Shown piece by piece: positions 24,768 through 32,449 of a stretch of DNA of 64,000 nt; positions within the stretch are counted from its first letter, which is position 1, and every line of letters begins with the position of its first letter. Position numbers and translations under genes: made by a program. The notes beneath the pieces are model-generated. The model saw nothing but the letters and a program-made list of their open reading frames with translations, searched no databases and had not been told where the DNA came from. Where the stretch lies: assembly GCA_027068915.1 (NCBI GenBank), contig JAMOLT010000048.1:124001-188000 (forward strand), given 5' to 3'. Source of the stretch: Sedimenticola sp. GTDB taxonomy: Bacteria > Pseudomonadota > Gammaproteobacteria > Chromatiales > Chromatiaceae.

Positions 24768-25931
24768 TTACCCAAAATACAGCTGAACTTTGCCGAATTC
24801 CGGGTAATTTTTCAGCGCCTGAGCCATTTTGCTATGGAGCTGTCCGGCCATTTCCGCATTGCCATAACAATGGAGGGGGAAAAAGACCTCCAGATCAATT
24901 TTGCCGCCAAGGTAATGCAGCAGAATGCGCTCTTCCCAGTCCGGGCAGTCCAGATCCTTCCAAGCCTCCGCCAGTTTTTTCACGGCATCCTCCCGCAGGG
25001 GCAGCCCCTTGCATGTGGGGGCGGTTTCGTCATCTTCCGGGTCGATATGCACGGTAACATCGGAGATCTCCTCGATGTTTGCCTTGATCTGTTCTTCCAC
25101 GGCAATGCTGATCATGTGCCCTTCGGAGACGGAAATCCAGGGTGCGACCTGCACATGTACGTCCACCATGGCCTCATGCCCCTGGCGGCGGGTGCGCAGC
25201 ATATGCAGGGAGCTGACGCCGGGAATGGCGGTAATCAGGTTGCGGATCTGCCCGACTTTTTCTTCTTCCAGGGATTCATCCACCAGCTCGCGCATGGCTC
25301 CCCAGCCCAGATCCCAGCCGATCTTGGCCACCATGAAGCCGACGATGAGAGCGGCAACCAGATCCAGCCACAGAACGCCAAGCATGGCGCCGCCCACGCC
25401 TGCCAGCACCACGATGGAGGAGATGGCGTCGGAACGGTGATGCCAGGCATTGGCGCGCAACAGTTCCGATTTGATGTTCCGCGCCACGAGGATGGTGTAC
25501 CAGTACAAGGCTTCGTTCGCCAGAATGGAGAACAAAGCAGCATACAGGGCAATGTTTTCCGGAGCCTGGGTAGCACCGCCGCGCATCAGCCGTTCTGCCG
25601 AATCCCACATGATTCCACCAGCAATGAGCACCAGAAATGCGCCCAGAGCCAAGGTGGCCGCAGTCTCGAAACGGCCATGGCCATAGGGATGGTTTTCATC
25701 CGGCCCGTGGGAGGCATGGTGAGAGGCCACCAGCACCAGAATGTCTGTCAGGAGATCAGACAGGGAGTGGATGCCATCCACAATAAGCGCCTGAGAATGG
25801 CCCAGTGTGCCCGCCGCGATCTTGGCGATGCACAGAACGACGTTGGTCAGGGCGCCGACAATGGCCACTTTTGCAGATGCCTGGCGGCGCAGATCCCGGT
25901 GCTCCTGGGAGCCGATTTCCGGTGCCGCCAT
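24768..25931 (-). CDS. Cation diffusion facilitator transporter
   Basis: 387-aa inner-membrane divalent-metal/proton antiporter of the CDF family. Six hydrophobic segments lie within residues 20-215. Metal-site motifs are DGIHSLSDLLTD in the second helix and HHRSDAISS in the fifth. The cytoplasmic C-terminal domain is long (~150 residues), with a DVHVQVAPWISVSEGH segment and two further cysteines. The ATG at 25931 shares a base with the tusA stop (TGATG). Metal choice (Zn, Fe, Cd, Mn) is not certain. The extended C-terminus, including GKIDLEVFFPL, is longer than in FieF. Confidence 0.92.
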   Translation of the reverse strand: MAAPEIGSQEHRDLRRQASAKVAIVGALTNVVLCIAKIAAGTLGHSQALIVDGIHSLSDLLTDILVLVASHHASHGPDENHPYGHGRFETAATLALGAFLVLIAGGIMWDSAERLMRGGATQAPENIALYAALFSILANEALYWYTILVARNIKSELLRANAWHHRSDAISSIVVLAGVGGAMLGVLWLDLVAALIVGFMVAKIGWDLGWGAMRELVDESLEEEKVGQIRNLITAIPGVSSLHMLRTRRQGHEAMVDVHVQVAPWISVSEGHMISIAVEEQIKANIEEISDVTVHIDPEDDETAPTCKGLPLREDAVKKLAEAWKDLDCPDWEERILLHYLGGKIDLEVFFPLHCYGNAEMAGQLHSKMAQALKNYPEFGKVQLYFG

Positions 25932-26167
25932 CAGTGCGGATCTCCCTGTACCCGAAGGTGGAGAATGTATTCGTCGTCCCGCACCTGTTGATCCAGCAGC
26001 AGATGGCCATTGATGCGGCACCAGGCCGGGATGTCCTGCATTACCCCAGGATCGGTGCAGACGACTTCGAGCTCATCACCGGGCTGGAGTTCTGCCACCT
26101 TGTTCTGCACCCGGATCACGGGCATGGGGCAGAGCAGGCGGCGGCAGTCGAGTTGATGACGGCTCAT
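25931..26167 (-). CDS. tusA: TusA-family sulfur carrier protein
   Basis: 78-aa sulfurtransferase carrier with the CPMPVIR motif (CPxP) whose cysteine holds a persulfide. TusA proteins pass sulfur to tRNA 2-thiouridine synthesis, molybdenum cofactor synthesis and, in sulfur oxidisers, to the cytoplasmic sulfur-oxidation enzymes. It is coupled to the downstream metal transporter by TGATG. The PP-loop enzyme, a possible sulfur acceptor, starts upstream in the same direction across a palindromic repeat. A second cysteine (LDCRRLLCP) and a third (VVCTDPG) are present. Confidence 0.88.
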   Translation of the reverse strand: MSRHQLDCRRLLCPMPVIRVQNKVAELQPGDELEVVCTDPGVMQDIPAWCRINGHLLLDQQVRDDEYILHLRVQGDPH

Positions 26168-26189
26168 GGGTGGATGCTCCGTTCGGGGT

Positions 26190-26266
26190 GTTGGGCACGC
26201 TGCGCTTTGCCCAACCTACATGGACTTCCCGGGTAGGTTGGGCAAAGGCCGCAGGCCGTGCCCAAC
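26190..26266. repeat. Large palindromic intergenic repeat
   Basis: The left arm (26190-26219) begins GTTGGGCACGCTGCGCTTTG. The right arm (26233-26266) is its near-complement, beginning GTAGGTTGGGCAAAGGCCGC. A 13-base centre separates them. The outer 12 and inner 13 bases pair perfectly and the middle carries a small bulge. It sits between tusA and the PP-loop gene and would form a very stable hairpin in their shared transcript. Similar GTAGGTTGGGCA elements are common in gammaproteobacterial intergenic DNA, from memory. Confidence 0.85.
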
Positions 26267-26279
26267 ATCCAGCTTCCAT

Positions 26280-27317
26280 TCATACCACCCACTCCTTCTT
26301 AAGTTCATGGGGCGGCAGAGGGGCGACCTTCACCTGACGGGTATTGCCCTCTGTATCCCGGTATTCCAGTTCCACGGCATCGGCATTCTTGCCCTGGCTG
26401 TAGCGTGCCACGATGCGGGCAGCCTGCTCGATCTGTTCCTCGGCGAAATCCCCGTCGATGAGGCACAGGGGGCCGGGGTGACTGGTGGTCTTGAGGCTGG
26501 GATACTGCTTGCGATAGCCCTGCAGGAACTTGCCCTCGCCCTCCTCCCGGGAAATGATGAGCTTGTACTCCGGCGCCGGACGGATATGGCGCCCCACCTT
26601 GAGCAGCATGATGTCATCCATTTCATATTGTTTGTCTCCCCGGGCCTTCCACAGATCCTGCAGCTTGACGGAATACTGCGCATCGGTGAGAAAGCAGCAG
26701 CCGCCGGCGGGCTGGGCGTAATCCTCAAAACCGAATTGTTTCGCCAAGGCCATTTGCGGCTTGCGACTGCGCCCGGAGAAATCATAGAGTTTTTCCCGGT
26801 TTACCCAGCTTTCCCGCTCGGGCAGGGTTTGCGGCAGATTTTTTGCACATAAGGGGCGCAGCAGGCGATCTTCGATACCGGAATCTTTCTGCACCACGGG
26901 CATGGTGTCTTTGCGCTGGGATTTGGGGCGCTGGCCCACCACTTCACCGGTGATGATAAAATCGAAATCATGGGTCTCCATCCACTCCTTCGCCTTCTTC
27001 ACCATGAAGATCTTGCAGTCCAGACAGGGGTTGAGATTGGCGCCATAGCCGTACTTCGGGTTGAATACGATGTCCTTGTATTCTTCCACGATATCGATGA
27101 TATGCAGCTTGATGCCCAGCTGCTCGGCGCACCACAGGGCATTGTTGCGTTTGGGTTTTTTCTGGTCTTTCTTGCGGATCGCATGGGTGTGCCCTTCCAC
27201 ACAGAAACCGGTGAAAAAATTGATGCCTTCCACATAGATGCCCTGATCTTGCATGACTCTTACGGCCAGCAGAGAATCCAGCCCGCCGGAAATCAGTGCT
27301 ACAGCTTTGCGTTGCAT
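26280..27317 (-). CDS. PP-loop ATPase, MnmA/ThiI-like tRNA thiolation enzyme
   Basis: 345-aa cytosolic enzyme that would adenylate a substrate for sulfur transfer. The PP-loop SGGLDSLLAVRVM sits at the N-terminus. A likely catalytic cysteine pair lies in NPCLDCKIFM, and GEVVGQRPKSQRKD and QPAGGCCFLTD are further conserved-looking segments. The C-terminal ~130 residues (from VGRHIRPAPEYKLIISREEG) resemble an added NFACT-R-like RNA-binding domain. True MnmA has a different cysteine spacing, so this is a relative and not the standard enzyme. The adjacent tusA supports a sulfur-transfer role. Annotation beyond the superfamily is inference. Confidence 0.8.
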   Translation of the reverse strand: MQRKAVALISGGLDSLLAVRVMQDQGIYVEGINFFTGFCVEGHTHAIRKKDQKKPKRNNALWCAEQLGIKLHIIDIVEEYKDIVFNPKYGYGANLNPCLDCKIFMVKKAKEWMETHDFDFIITGEVVGQRPKSQRKDTMPVVQKDSGIEDRLLRPLCAKNLPQTLPERESWVNREKLYDFSGRSRKPQMALAKQFGFEDYAQPAGGCCFLTDAQYSVKLQDLWKARGDKQYEMDDIMLLKVGRHIRPAPEYKLIISREEGEGKFLQGYRKQYPSLKTTSHPGPLCLIDGDFAEEQIEQAARIVARYSQGKNADAVELEYRDTEGNTRQVKVAPLPPHELKKEWVV

Positions 27318-27608
27318 AGGAATGGATTAAGGATATGGCAGCCAGAAGTTGGTGGAATTATACCGATAATTTCACCAGAGAAGCATTTTCCTCGGCAGGG
27401 CTTTTTGCCTGCCTGGGTCTGCTTCACGCCCTGATTTGCGATAAACTGTGAGATGCACACCTTTTATTGCCTGGGGCTTGTGACCTGAAAAATATGCAAG
27501 CTGTGCGGATATTCCTTGCCAGCCATGGCTGCATCAAGGAGCGGGCCGAGCAATAATGGCATGATTTTTTGTCTTTAAAATTGGAAGGGAAAAACAGGAG
27601 AGTTCGCG

Positions 27609-29798
27609 TTGGCTGTTGTGGTTCGTTTTTGTCTGCTGCTATTACTGCTTGTCCTGGCGCAGGCTGGGCAAGGAGGGCAGGTCATCGATGTGGGCATCTA
27701 TCAGAACGAACCAAAAATCTTTGTCAATGCCCAGGGGCAGCCGGACGGGTTCTTCGTGGAATTGCTCGGAAAGATTGCGGCAGCAGAAGGCTGGACCCTG
27801 AATTACCTTCCCTGTAAATGGTCTGCCTGTCTGAACAACCTTGAGCAGGGAACAATAGATCTGTTGCCGGATGTGGCGTATTCGGAAGAACGTGCCCGGC
27901 AGTTCCTGTTGAGCCGCGAGGTAGTGCTGTCGAGCTGGTCCGTGGTGTATGTGCGTGATGAAAATGACATTCCCTCGCTCAAGGAGCTGGATGGCAAAAG
28001 TCTGGCGGTGGTAAAAGGCAGCATCCAGTTCCAGGCGATCAGGGAAAAGCTCAAGAGCCTGGGAATATCGCCAGTGTTTCATGAGGTCAACAGCTTCAGC
28101 GATGTGTTCCGGCTGGTAAAGATTGGCTGGGTCGATGCGGGGCTGGTGAACACCTATTTTGGCACAAAACACGCCAGCGAATACCAGCTGAAAAAAACCG
28201 GCATACTGGTGCGGCCTTCTTTATTGAGCTTTGCCGCAGCTTCGAACCAGCAGCCTTTGCTCGATACCATAGACAAATACCTTGCCGCCTACAAAAGCGA
28301 CGGCCAATCGGTTTACTATCAACTGACGGAGCATTGGTTTTCACCTCCGGACGGTGAGAAACACCTCCCGCGATGGGTGCTGTGGGTGCTGGTGCTGGGC
28401 GGTCTCGCCAGTTTGTTGCTGGCCGCCGTGGTCATCCTGTTTCATTTCCTCATCAAGCGCAAAACCGCAGAGCTGAGTGACAAGGCGGCCCGGCTCGAAC
28501 ATCTTGCCAATCATGACCCACTGACCTCCCTTCCCAACCGGAAGCTGTTTTTCGATCGCCTCAAACAGTCCCTGCGCAGGGCCGAACGTGAAGATACGAT
28601 GCTGGCGGTGCTGTATATCGATCTGGATCAGTTCAAACAAGTCAACGACAGTTTCGGGCATGCCATCGGGGATGAAGTATTGAAGGAGATTGCTGCAAGG
28701 CTGGAGCATCAGATCCGGGGCGAAGATACGATTGCCCGCCTTGGGGGAGACGAGTTCGCAGTCGTCATGGAGCCCCTGAAAGAGGCGGAAAATACCATGC
28801 ATTGCGTACAAAGGCTGAGCTCCGTGTTCAAGGAGCCGGTAATGGTACAGGATCAGCATTTTGTACTGAGTGCCAGCATAGGCATCAGTCTTTTTCCACA
28901 AGATGGAACGGATGCCCACACTCTGCTGCGCAATGCCGATACCGCCATGTTCAAGGCCAAGGAGGCAGGCCGCGGCACTTTTCAGTTCTATGTAGAAGAG
29001 ATGACCCGCTATGCCGTCGAGCGGGCGAAGCTGGAGGCTGACCTGCGTGAAGCACTGGAAGGCAATGGGCTGGAAGTACACTATCAGCCGCAGATCGGCC
29101 TGAAGGATGGCCAAATTGTCGGGTTCGAAGCACTGGCAAGATGGCGCCATCCAGAGCTGGGGATGTTGTCGCCAAAGCAATTTATTCCCCTGGCGGAAGA
29201 CAGCGGGTTGATTTTGCCCCTGGGTGAATGGGTATTGCGCGCAGCATGCAGGCAAATATCCCAATGGCACAGCGAAGGCATGCAGGCTGGTTTTGTGGCG
29301 GTAAATATTTCAGCCCACCAGCTGGCTGACTATGCCCTGCTGGATGTGGTGAAAAAGATATTGCGCGAGACTGGTTGCCGCCCGGAGTGGCTGGAGCTTG
29401 AGCTTACCGAAAGCGCCATCATGACCCAGACCAGGCAGGCGGTTTCTGTAATGAACCAGCTGCGGGAACTGGGTGTGCAACTTGCCATCGATGATTTTGG
29501 AACAGGATACTCTTCACTGGCCTACCTCAGGCTGCTACCCATCACCAAACTGAAAATCGACCGGTCCTTCATCAAGCATGTTTCTGAAAATGTTGACGAT
29601 GTAGCCATCGTGAGGGCTGTTACTGCCCTGGGAAAAACGCTCAACCTGAAAGTGGTTGCCGAAGGCGTGGAAACGGGTGAGCAGGAAGCCTTGCTGCGTT
29701 CAGAGGGCTGTGATGATGTACAAGGTTACTATTACAGCCGGGTGCTGCCGGCAGCGGAAGCAAAAGAACTTTTGCGCACACAGGCAACCCATGCCTGA
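27609..29798 (+). CDS. Periplasmic-sensor diguanylate cyclase/phosphodiesterase
   Basis: 729-aa cyclic-di-GMP enzyme with its own solute-binding sensor. Residues 1-20 form a signal peptide. Residues ~22-240 form a family-3 periplasmic binding domain (IDVGIYQNEPKIF, LPDVAYSEERARQFL, LAVVKGSIQFQAI). A single membrane span lies at ~255-282. A GGDEF domain with an intact RLGGDEFAVV follows, then an EAL domain with intact GFEALARWRHPE and the DDFGTGYSSLAYL loop. Both outputs look active. The start is TTG at 27609 (AGGAG nine bases upstream) or GTG at 27618. An amino-acid-like ligand is likely, from the binding domain family. Confidence 0.93.
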   Translation: MAVVVRFCLLLLLLVLAQAGQGGQVIDVGIYQNEPKIFVNAQGQPDGFFVELLGKIAAAEGWTLNYLPCKWSACLNNLEQGTIDLLPDVAYSEERARQFLLSREVVLSSWSVVYVRDENDIPSLKELDGKSLAVVKGSIQFQAIREKLKSLGISPVFHEVNSFSDVFRLVKIGWVDAGLVNTYFGTKHASEYQLKKTGILVRPSLLSFAAASNQQPLLDTIDKYLAAYKSDGQSVYYQLTEHWFSPPDGEKHLPRWVLWVLVLGGLASLLLAAVVILFHFLIKRKTAELSDKAARLEHLANHDPLTSLPNRKLFFDRLKQSLRRAEREDTMLAVLYIDLDQFKQVNDSFGHAIGDEVLKEIAARLEHQIRGEDTIARLGGDEFAVVMEPLKEAENTMHCVQRLSSVFKEPVMVQDQHFVLSASIGISLFPQDGTDAHTLLRNADTAMFKAKEAGRGTFQFYVEEMTRYAVERAKLEADLREALEGNGLEVHYQPQIGLKDGQIVGFEALARWRHPELGMLSPKQFIPLAEDSGLILPLGEWVLRAACRQISQWHSEGMQAGFVAVNISAHQLADYALLDVVKKILRETGCRPEWLELELTESAIMTQTRQAVSVMNQLRELGVQLAIDDFGTGYSSLAYLRLLPITKLKIDRSFIKHVSENVDDVAIVRAVTALGKTLNLKVVAEGVETGEQEALLRSEGCDDVQGYYYSRVLPAAEAKELLRTQATHA

Positions 29799-29818
29799 AT
29801 AATCCGGGTGCTTGCGGT

Positions 29819-30484
29819 ATGGAGTTATCAGGCGATTTGTTCCACCCTGTCTGGCAGCTGCTGTTTGCAGGGCTGTTTTTTCCGAGCCTGTGGTTTGCCC
29901 GGTGCTGGGCAAACTGGGCGCGTCTCAGGGAAAAACATCAGCAGCATGTGTATCTGGGCGCTTTGGTGTGCCTGTTTTTTTTATGGAATATGCGGGTGGA
30001 AATGCTGCCGGGGTTCTTCTGGCATTTGTCCGGCATGGTCACCATCACCCTGATGTTCGGCTGGTCCCTGGCCGTTATCGGGGGCAGCATGGTGCTCCTG
30101 GGCATTGTGGCAGCAGGATTGAACGACTGGAGTGGATATTTGCCTTCGGTGATCCTGTGCGTGGTGATGCCGGCCGTCATTACCCAGGTCATACTGGGTC
30201 TGGTGCGGGCCTATGCACCAAAGCACTTCTTTGTGTTTGTGCTGGTGAATGCCTTTCTTGCCGGAGGCCTGGTGTTTATTCTCATGGCGGGGCTGATCGT
30301 CAGCGGCCTGCTGTTGGCAGACAGCTATTCCTGGGGCGAGGTACAGCATAATTTTTTGAGTCTGGCACCGATGATGCTGTTTCCAGAGTCCATGCTCAAT
30401 GGCTGGATCATTACCATTCTGGTAGGCTTCAAGCCCCACTGGGTAGGGTCATTCAGCGATGAGGAATATGTGCAGGGTAAATAG
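29819..30484 (+). CDS. CbiM-like multi-pass membrane protein
   Basis: 221-aa inner-membrane protein with about six hydrophobic segments and very few charged residues. The layout and motifs (LSGMVTITLMFGWSLAVIGG, RAYAPKHFFVFVLVNAFLAGG) resemble the energy-coupling factor permease family related to CbiM, whose members take up Co/Ni. The classical N-terminal MHIPDG metal-binding start is absent; it begins MELSGDLFHPVW. It starts 21 bp after the GGDEF/EAL gene, so the two may be co-transcribed. Substrate unknown. Confidence 0.7.
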   Translation: MELSGDLFHPVWQLLFAGLFFPSLWFARCWANWARLREKHQQHVYLGALVCLFFLWNMRVEMLPGFFWHLSGMVTITLMFGWSLAVIGGSMVLLGIVAAGLNDWSGYLPSVILCVVMPAVITQVILGLVRAYAPKHFFVFVLVNAFLAGGLVFILMAGLIVSGLLLADSYSWGEVQHNFLSLAPMMLFPESMLNGWIITILVGFKPHWVGSFSDEEYVQGK

Positions 30485-30547
30485 GAGCGGCAAACACTGT
30501 TTTGATCCGGCCATGAACTGGCGCTGCAAGGCCCGGATCATTCCCTG

Positions 30548-31204
30548 ATGAGCGAGTCTCTGCTATGGCTGGCAGCCGCCTGGTCTGGGTATTTTGTTAT
30601 TCACTCCCTGCTGGCATCCCTGGCGATAAAAAGCCGGGTTGCCCACCGCTGGCCGCGGCTGATGCCCTGGTACCGGCTGTTCTTCAATGCCGTGGCGATC
30701 CTGTTGCTGGTGGTGCCACTATATCTTGCCTGGACTATCGGCGGTGAAACCATATTTGCCTGGAAAGGCATCTGGTGGTGGATAGGAAATGGCCTGGCGC
30801 TTGCCGCCCTTGGCGGATTTCTTTATTCACTGCGTCACTATGACGGCTCGGAATTTCTTGGCCTGCGCCAGCTTCGGGATGGCGAACAGCGGGTGGAAGA
30901 TCAGGAGCGGTTCCGCGTATCCCCTTTGCACCAGCATGTGCGCCATCCCTGGTATTTTCTTGGATTGGTACTGATCTGGACCCGGGACATGACTGCCGCC
31001 ATGCTGGTTTCATCTGCAATGATGACCCTGTACTTCGTGTTGGGCTCCTGGCTGGAGGAGCGAAAGCTGCTGACCTATTACGGTGATGCCTACCGAGAGT
31101 ATCGCCAGCGGGTACCCGGCCTGTTTCCTTTGCCCTGGAGGAGACTGAGCGGGGAGCAGGCGAAGGCGTTGGAGCACCGGGGCAACACCGAAACAAGATG
31201 TTGA
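30548..31204 (+). CDS. NnrU / isoprenylcysteine methyltransferase-like membrane protein
   Basis: 218-aa membrane protein with about five hydrophobic segments. The C-terminal half carries the ICMT/PEMT-like pattern: FRVSPLHQHVRHPWYFLGL, then LEERKLLTYYGDAYREYRQRVPGLFP (shown here from LEERKLLTYYG), where the RHP and E..L..Y..Y residues bind SAM in relatives. It is similar to the NnrU family seen near denitrification genes, but no such genes lie here. A weak terminator follows before the convergent neighbour. Confidence 0.75.
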   Translation: MSESLLWLAAAWSGYFVIHSLLASLAIKSRVAHRWPRLMPWYRLFFNAVAILLLVVPLYLAWTIGGETIFAWKGIWWWIGNGLALAALGGFLYSLRHYDGSEFLGLRQLRDGEQRVEDQERFRVSPLHQHVRHPWYFLGLVLIWTRDMTAAMLVSSAMMTLYFVLGSWLEERKLLTYYGDAYREYRQRVPGLFPLPWRRLSGEQAKALEHRGNTETRC

Positions 31205-31210
31205 AGATTG

Positions 31211-31232
31211 AGCGCCCGGAAAAGGCGCTTTC
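31211..31232 (+). terminator. Weak hairpin terminator
   Basis: Stem AGCGCC / GGCGCT with a seven-base loop and only a TTTCCT tail. It lies between two convergent genes. Confidence 0.4.
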
Positions 31233-31244
31233 CTGGAGGGGATA

Positions 31245-32096
31245 TTATCTGCCCGGATAGGCGTAAGGCCCGTAGGGAGGTGCGTAACCCGGACGGGGTG
31301 GCCAGGGAGGGGCCGGGTAATATGGTGGGGAAGCCGGGCGGCCAATGGCATTGATGCTGTCGTTGATGCGGGCTTCCATTGCCTTGCGCCGGGCTTCCCT
31401 TTCCTGCTGATAGGCCAGCATCTCCTCTTGGTGCTTTTTGTGGCGCGCCGCCATTTCCATCTGGTGCTGCCGGCTTCTTTGCGCCTGTTCCCGCAACTGC
31501 CGGGCATCACTGGAGCCGGGATCTTGCCCGGCGAGCGCCGAGCGCTGGCGTGCAATCTCATCCCGGCGTTTCTGCATTTGCTTGCGCAGGGCATCACGCC
31601 GGGCCTCCATGGATTTGACCAACTCGTTGTGTGATTGCCGGGCGGTCTGGTAGCTGCGGCTATAGGGGCTTGTTCGGGTGGGAGCCTGGTTTGGCACCGG
31701 GTGAATGGTCGGCGTCTCTGTTGCAGCGGCGGCAGGCGCCGGGACGTCGGCAGCCGCCGCAGTTGCTGCACTGCTTGCAACTTCCGGCGCATTTGCATCA
31801 GCCGCTTCCACTATGGCGGCATCTGTCGGGGCCGGCTGCGGGGTTGCTGCGGGTACTGCCAGCACCGGCATTTCATAGCCGGCCTGTTCCGCCTTTTGTT
31901 TCAATCTGGCGTATTCCGCCTGACGCAGGCGCTCACGCTCCTGCCCTTCCACGCTGGACAGCTTTTGTGCCAGGCTGGAAGCCTCTTCTCTGGTTAACAG
32001 CTGAAATTGGCCTTCATCCTGCGGCGTGGCAGCCATCAGGCCACCAGTTGACAGGGAAAAGCTGGCGGTAATGACCAGGAGTCTGTATAGGGGCAT
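31245..32096 (-). CDS. Exported coiled-coil protein with Pro/Tyr-rich tail
   Basis: 283-aa protein not recognised as a known family. The ATG at 32096 opens a signal peptide (MPLYRLLVITASFSLSTGG). Three parts follow: a charged helix (~25-70); an Ala/Pro-rich linker (~70-135); and a long Arg/Gln/Glu-rich coiled coil (~150-250, e.g. SRQHQMEMAARHKKHQEEM). It ends in a Pro/Tyr-rich tail (PPYYPAPPWPPRPGYAPPY). The design suggests a structural periplasmic or surface-bound protein. It is divergent from the CHSA/radical SAM operon, 87 bp away. Confidence 0.7.
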   Translation of the reverse strand: MPLYRLLVITASFSLSTGGLMAATPQDEGQFQLLTREEASSLAQKLSSVEGQERERLRQAEYARLKQKAEQAGYEMPVLAVPAATPQPAPTDAAIVEAADANAPEVASSAATAAAADVPAPAAAATETPTIHPVPNQAPTRTSPYSRSYQTARQSHNELVKSMEARRDALRKQMQKRRDEIARQRSALAGQDPGSSDARQLREQAQRSRQHQMEMAARHKKHQEEMLAYQQEREARRKAMEARINDSINAIGRPASPPYYPAPPWPPRPGYAPPYGPYAYPGR

Positions 32097-32182
32097 TGCC
32101 GGTTCCTCCAGGGCTATTATTTGTGGATGATGGGCGCAACATCCTGTAATTTGTACTCCGAGCATGGCCATATGGAGCAAAT

Positions 32183-32449
32183 ATGTCAAATTCTGTACCG
32201 GATGCGATACTGCGGCAGATAGAATCTTCCCCCCATTGCGCCAAATCCCTGACCCTGTACGCCTTGGTAAATACCCTGGAGCATGAAGCTGCAGGCTGCC
32301 TGTTCAAGCTGACCAAGCTACGTGATCTGGATCAGGAAGGGCGCCAGCTGGCGTATTCCCTGATGGAGCTGATGGCGGAAGGAAAAAACAGGGGTGATGC
32401 CTGGGAGCAGAGCAGAAAGCGTATGGATGAGCTGATTCGCAATGGCTGA
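32183..32449 (+). CDS. Small helical hypothetical protein, first gene of the radical SAM operon
   Basis: 88-aa soluble, acidic, all-helical protein (SLTLYALVNTLEHEAAGCLF, LDQEGRQLAYSLMELMAEG) with two cysteines and no signal peptide. GGAG lies before its ATG. It overlaps the next gene by 8 bp, so it is almost certainly translated with it. I do not recognise it. A small helical partner gene in a radical SAM peptide operon could be an accessory or binding protein, but nothing in the sequence proves it. Confidence 0.65.
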   Translation: MSNSVPDAILRQIESSPHCAKSLTLYALVNTLEHEAAGCLFKLTKLRDLDQEGRQLAYSLMELMAEGKNRGDAWEQSRKRMDELIRNG

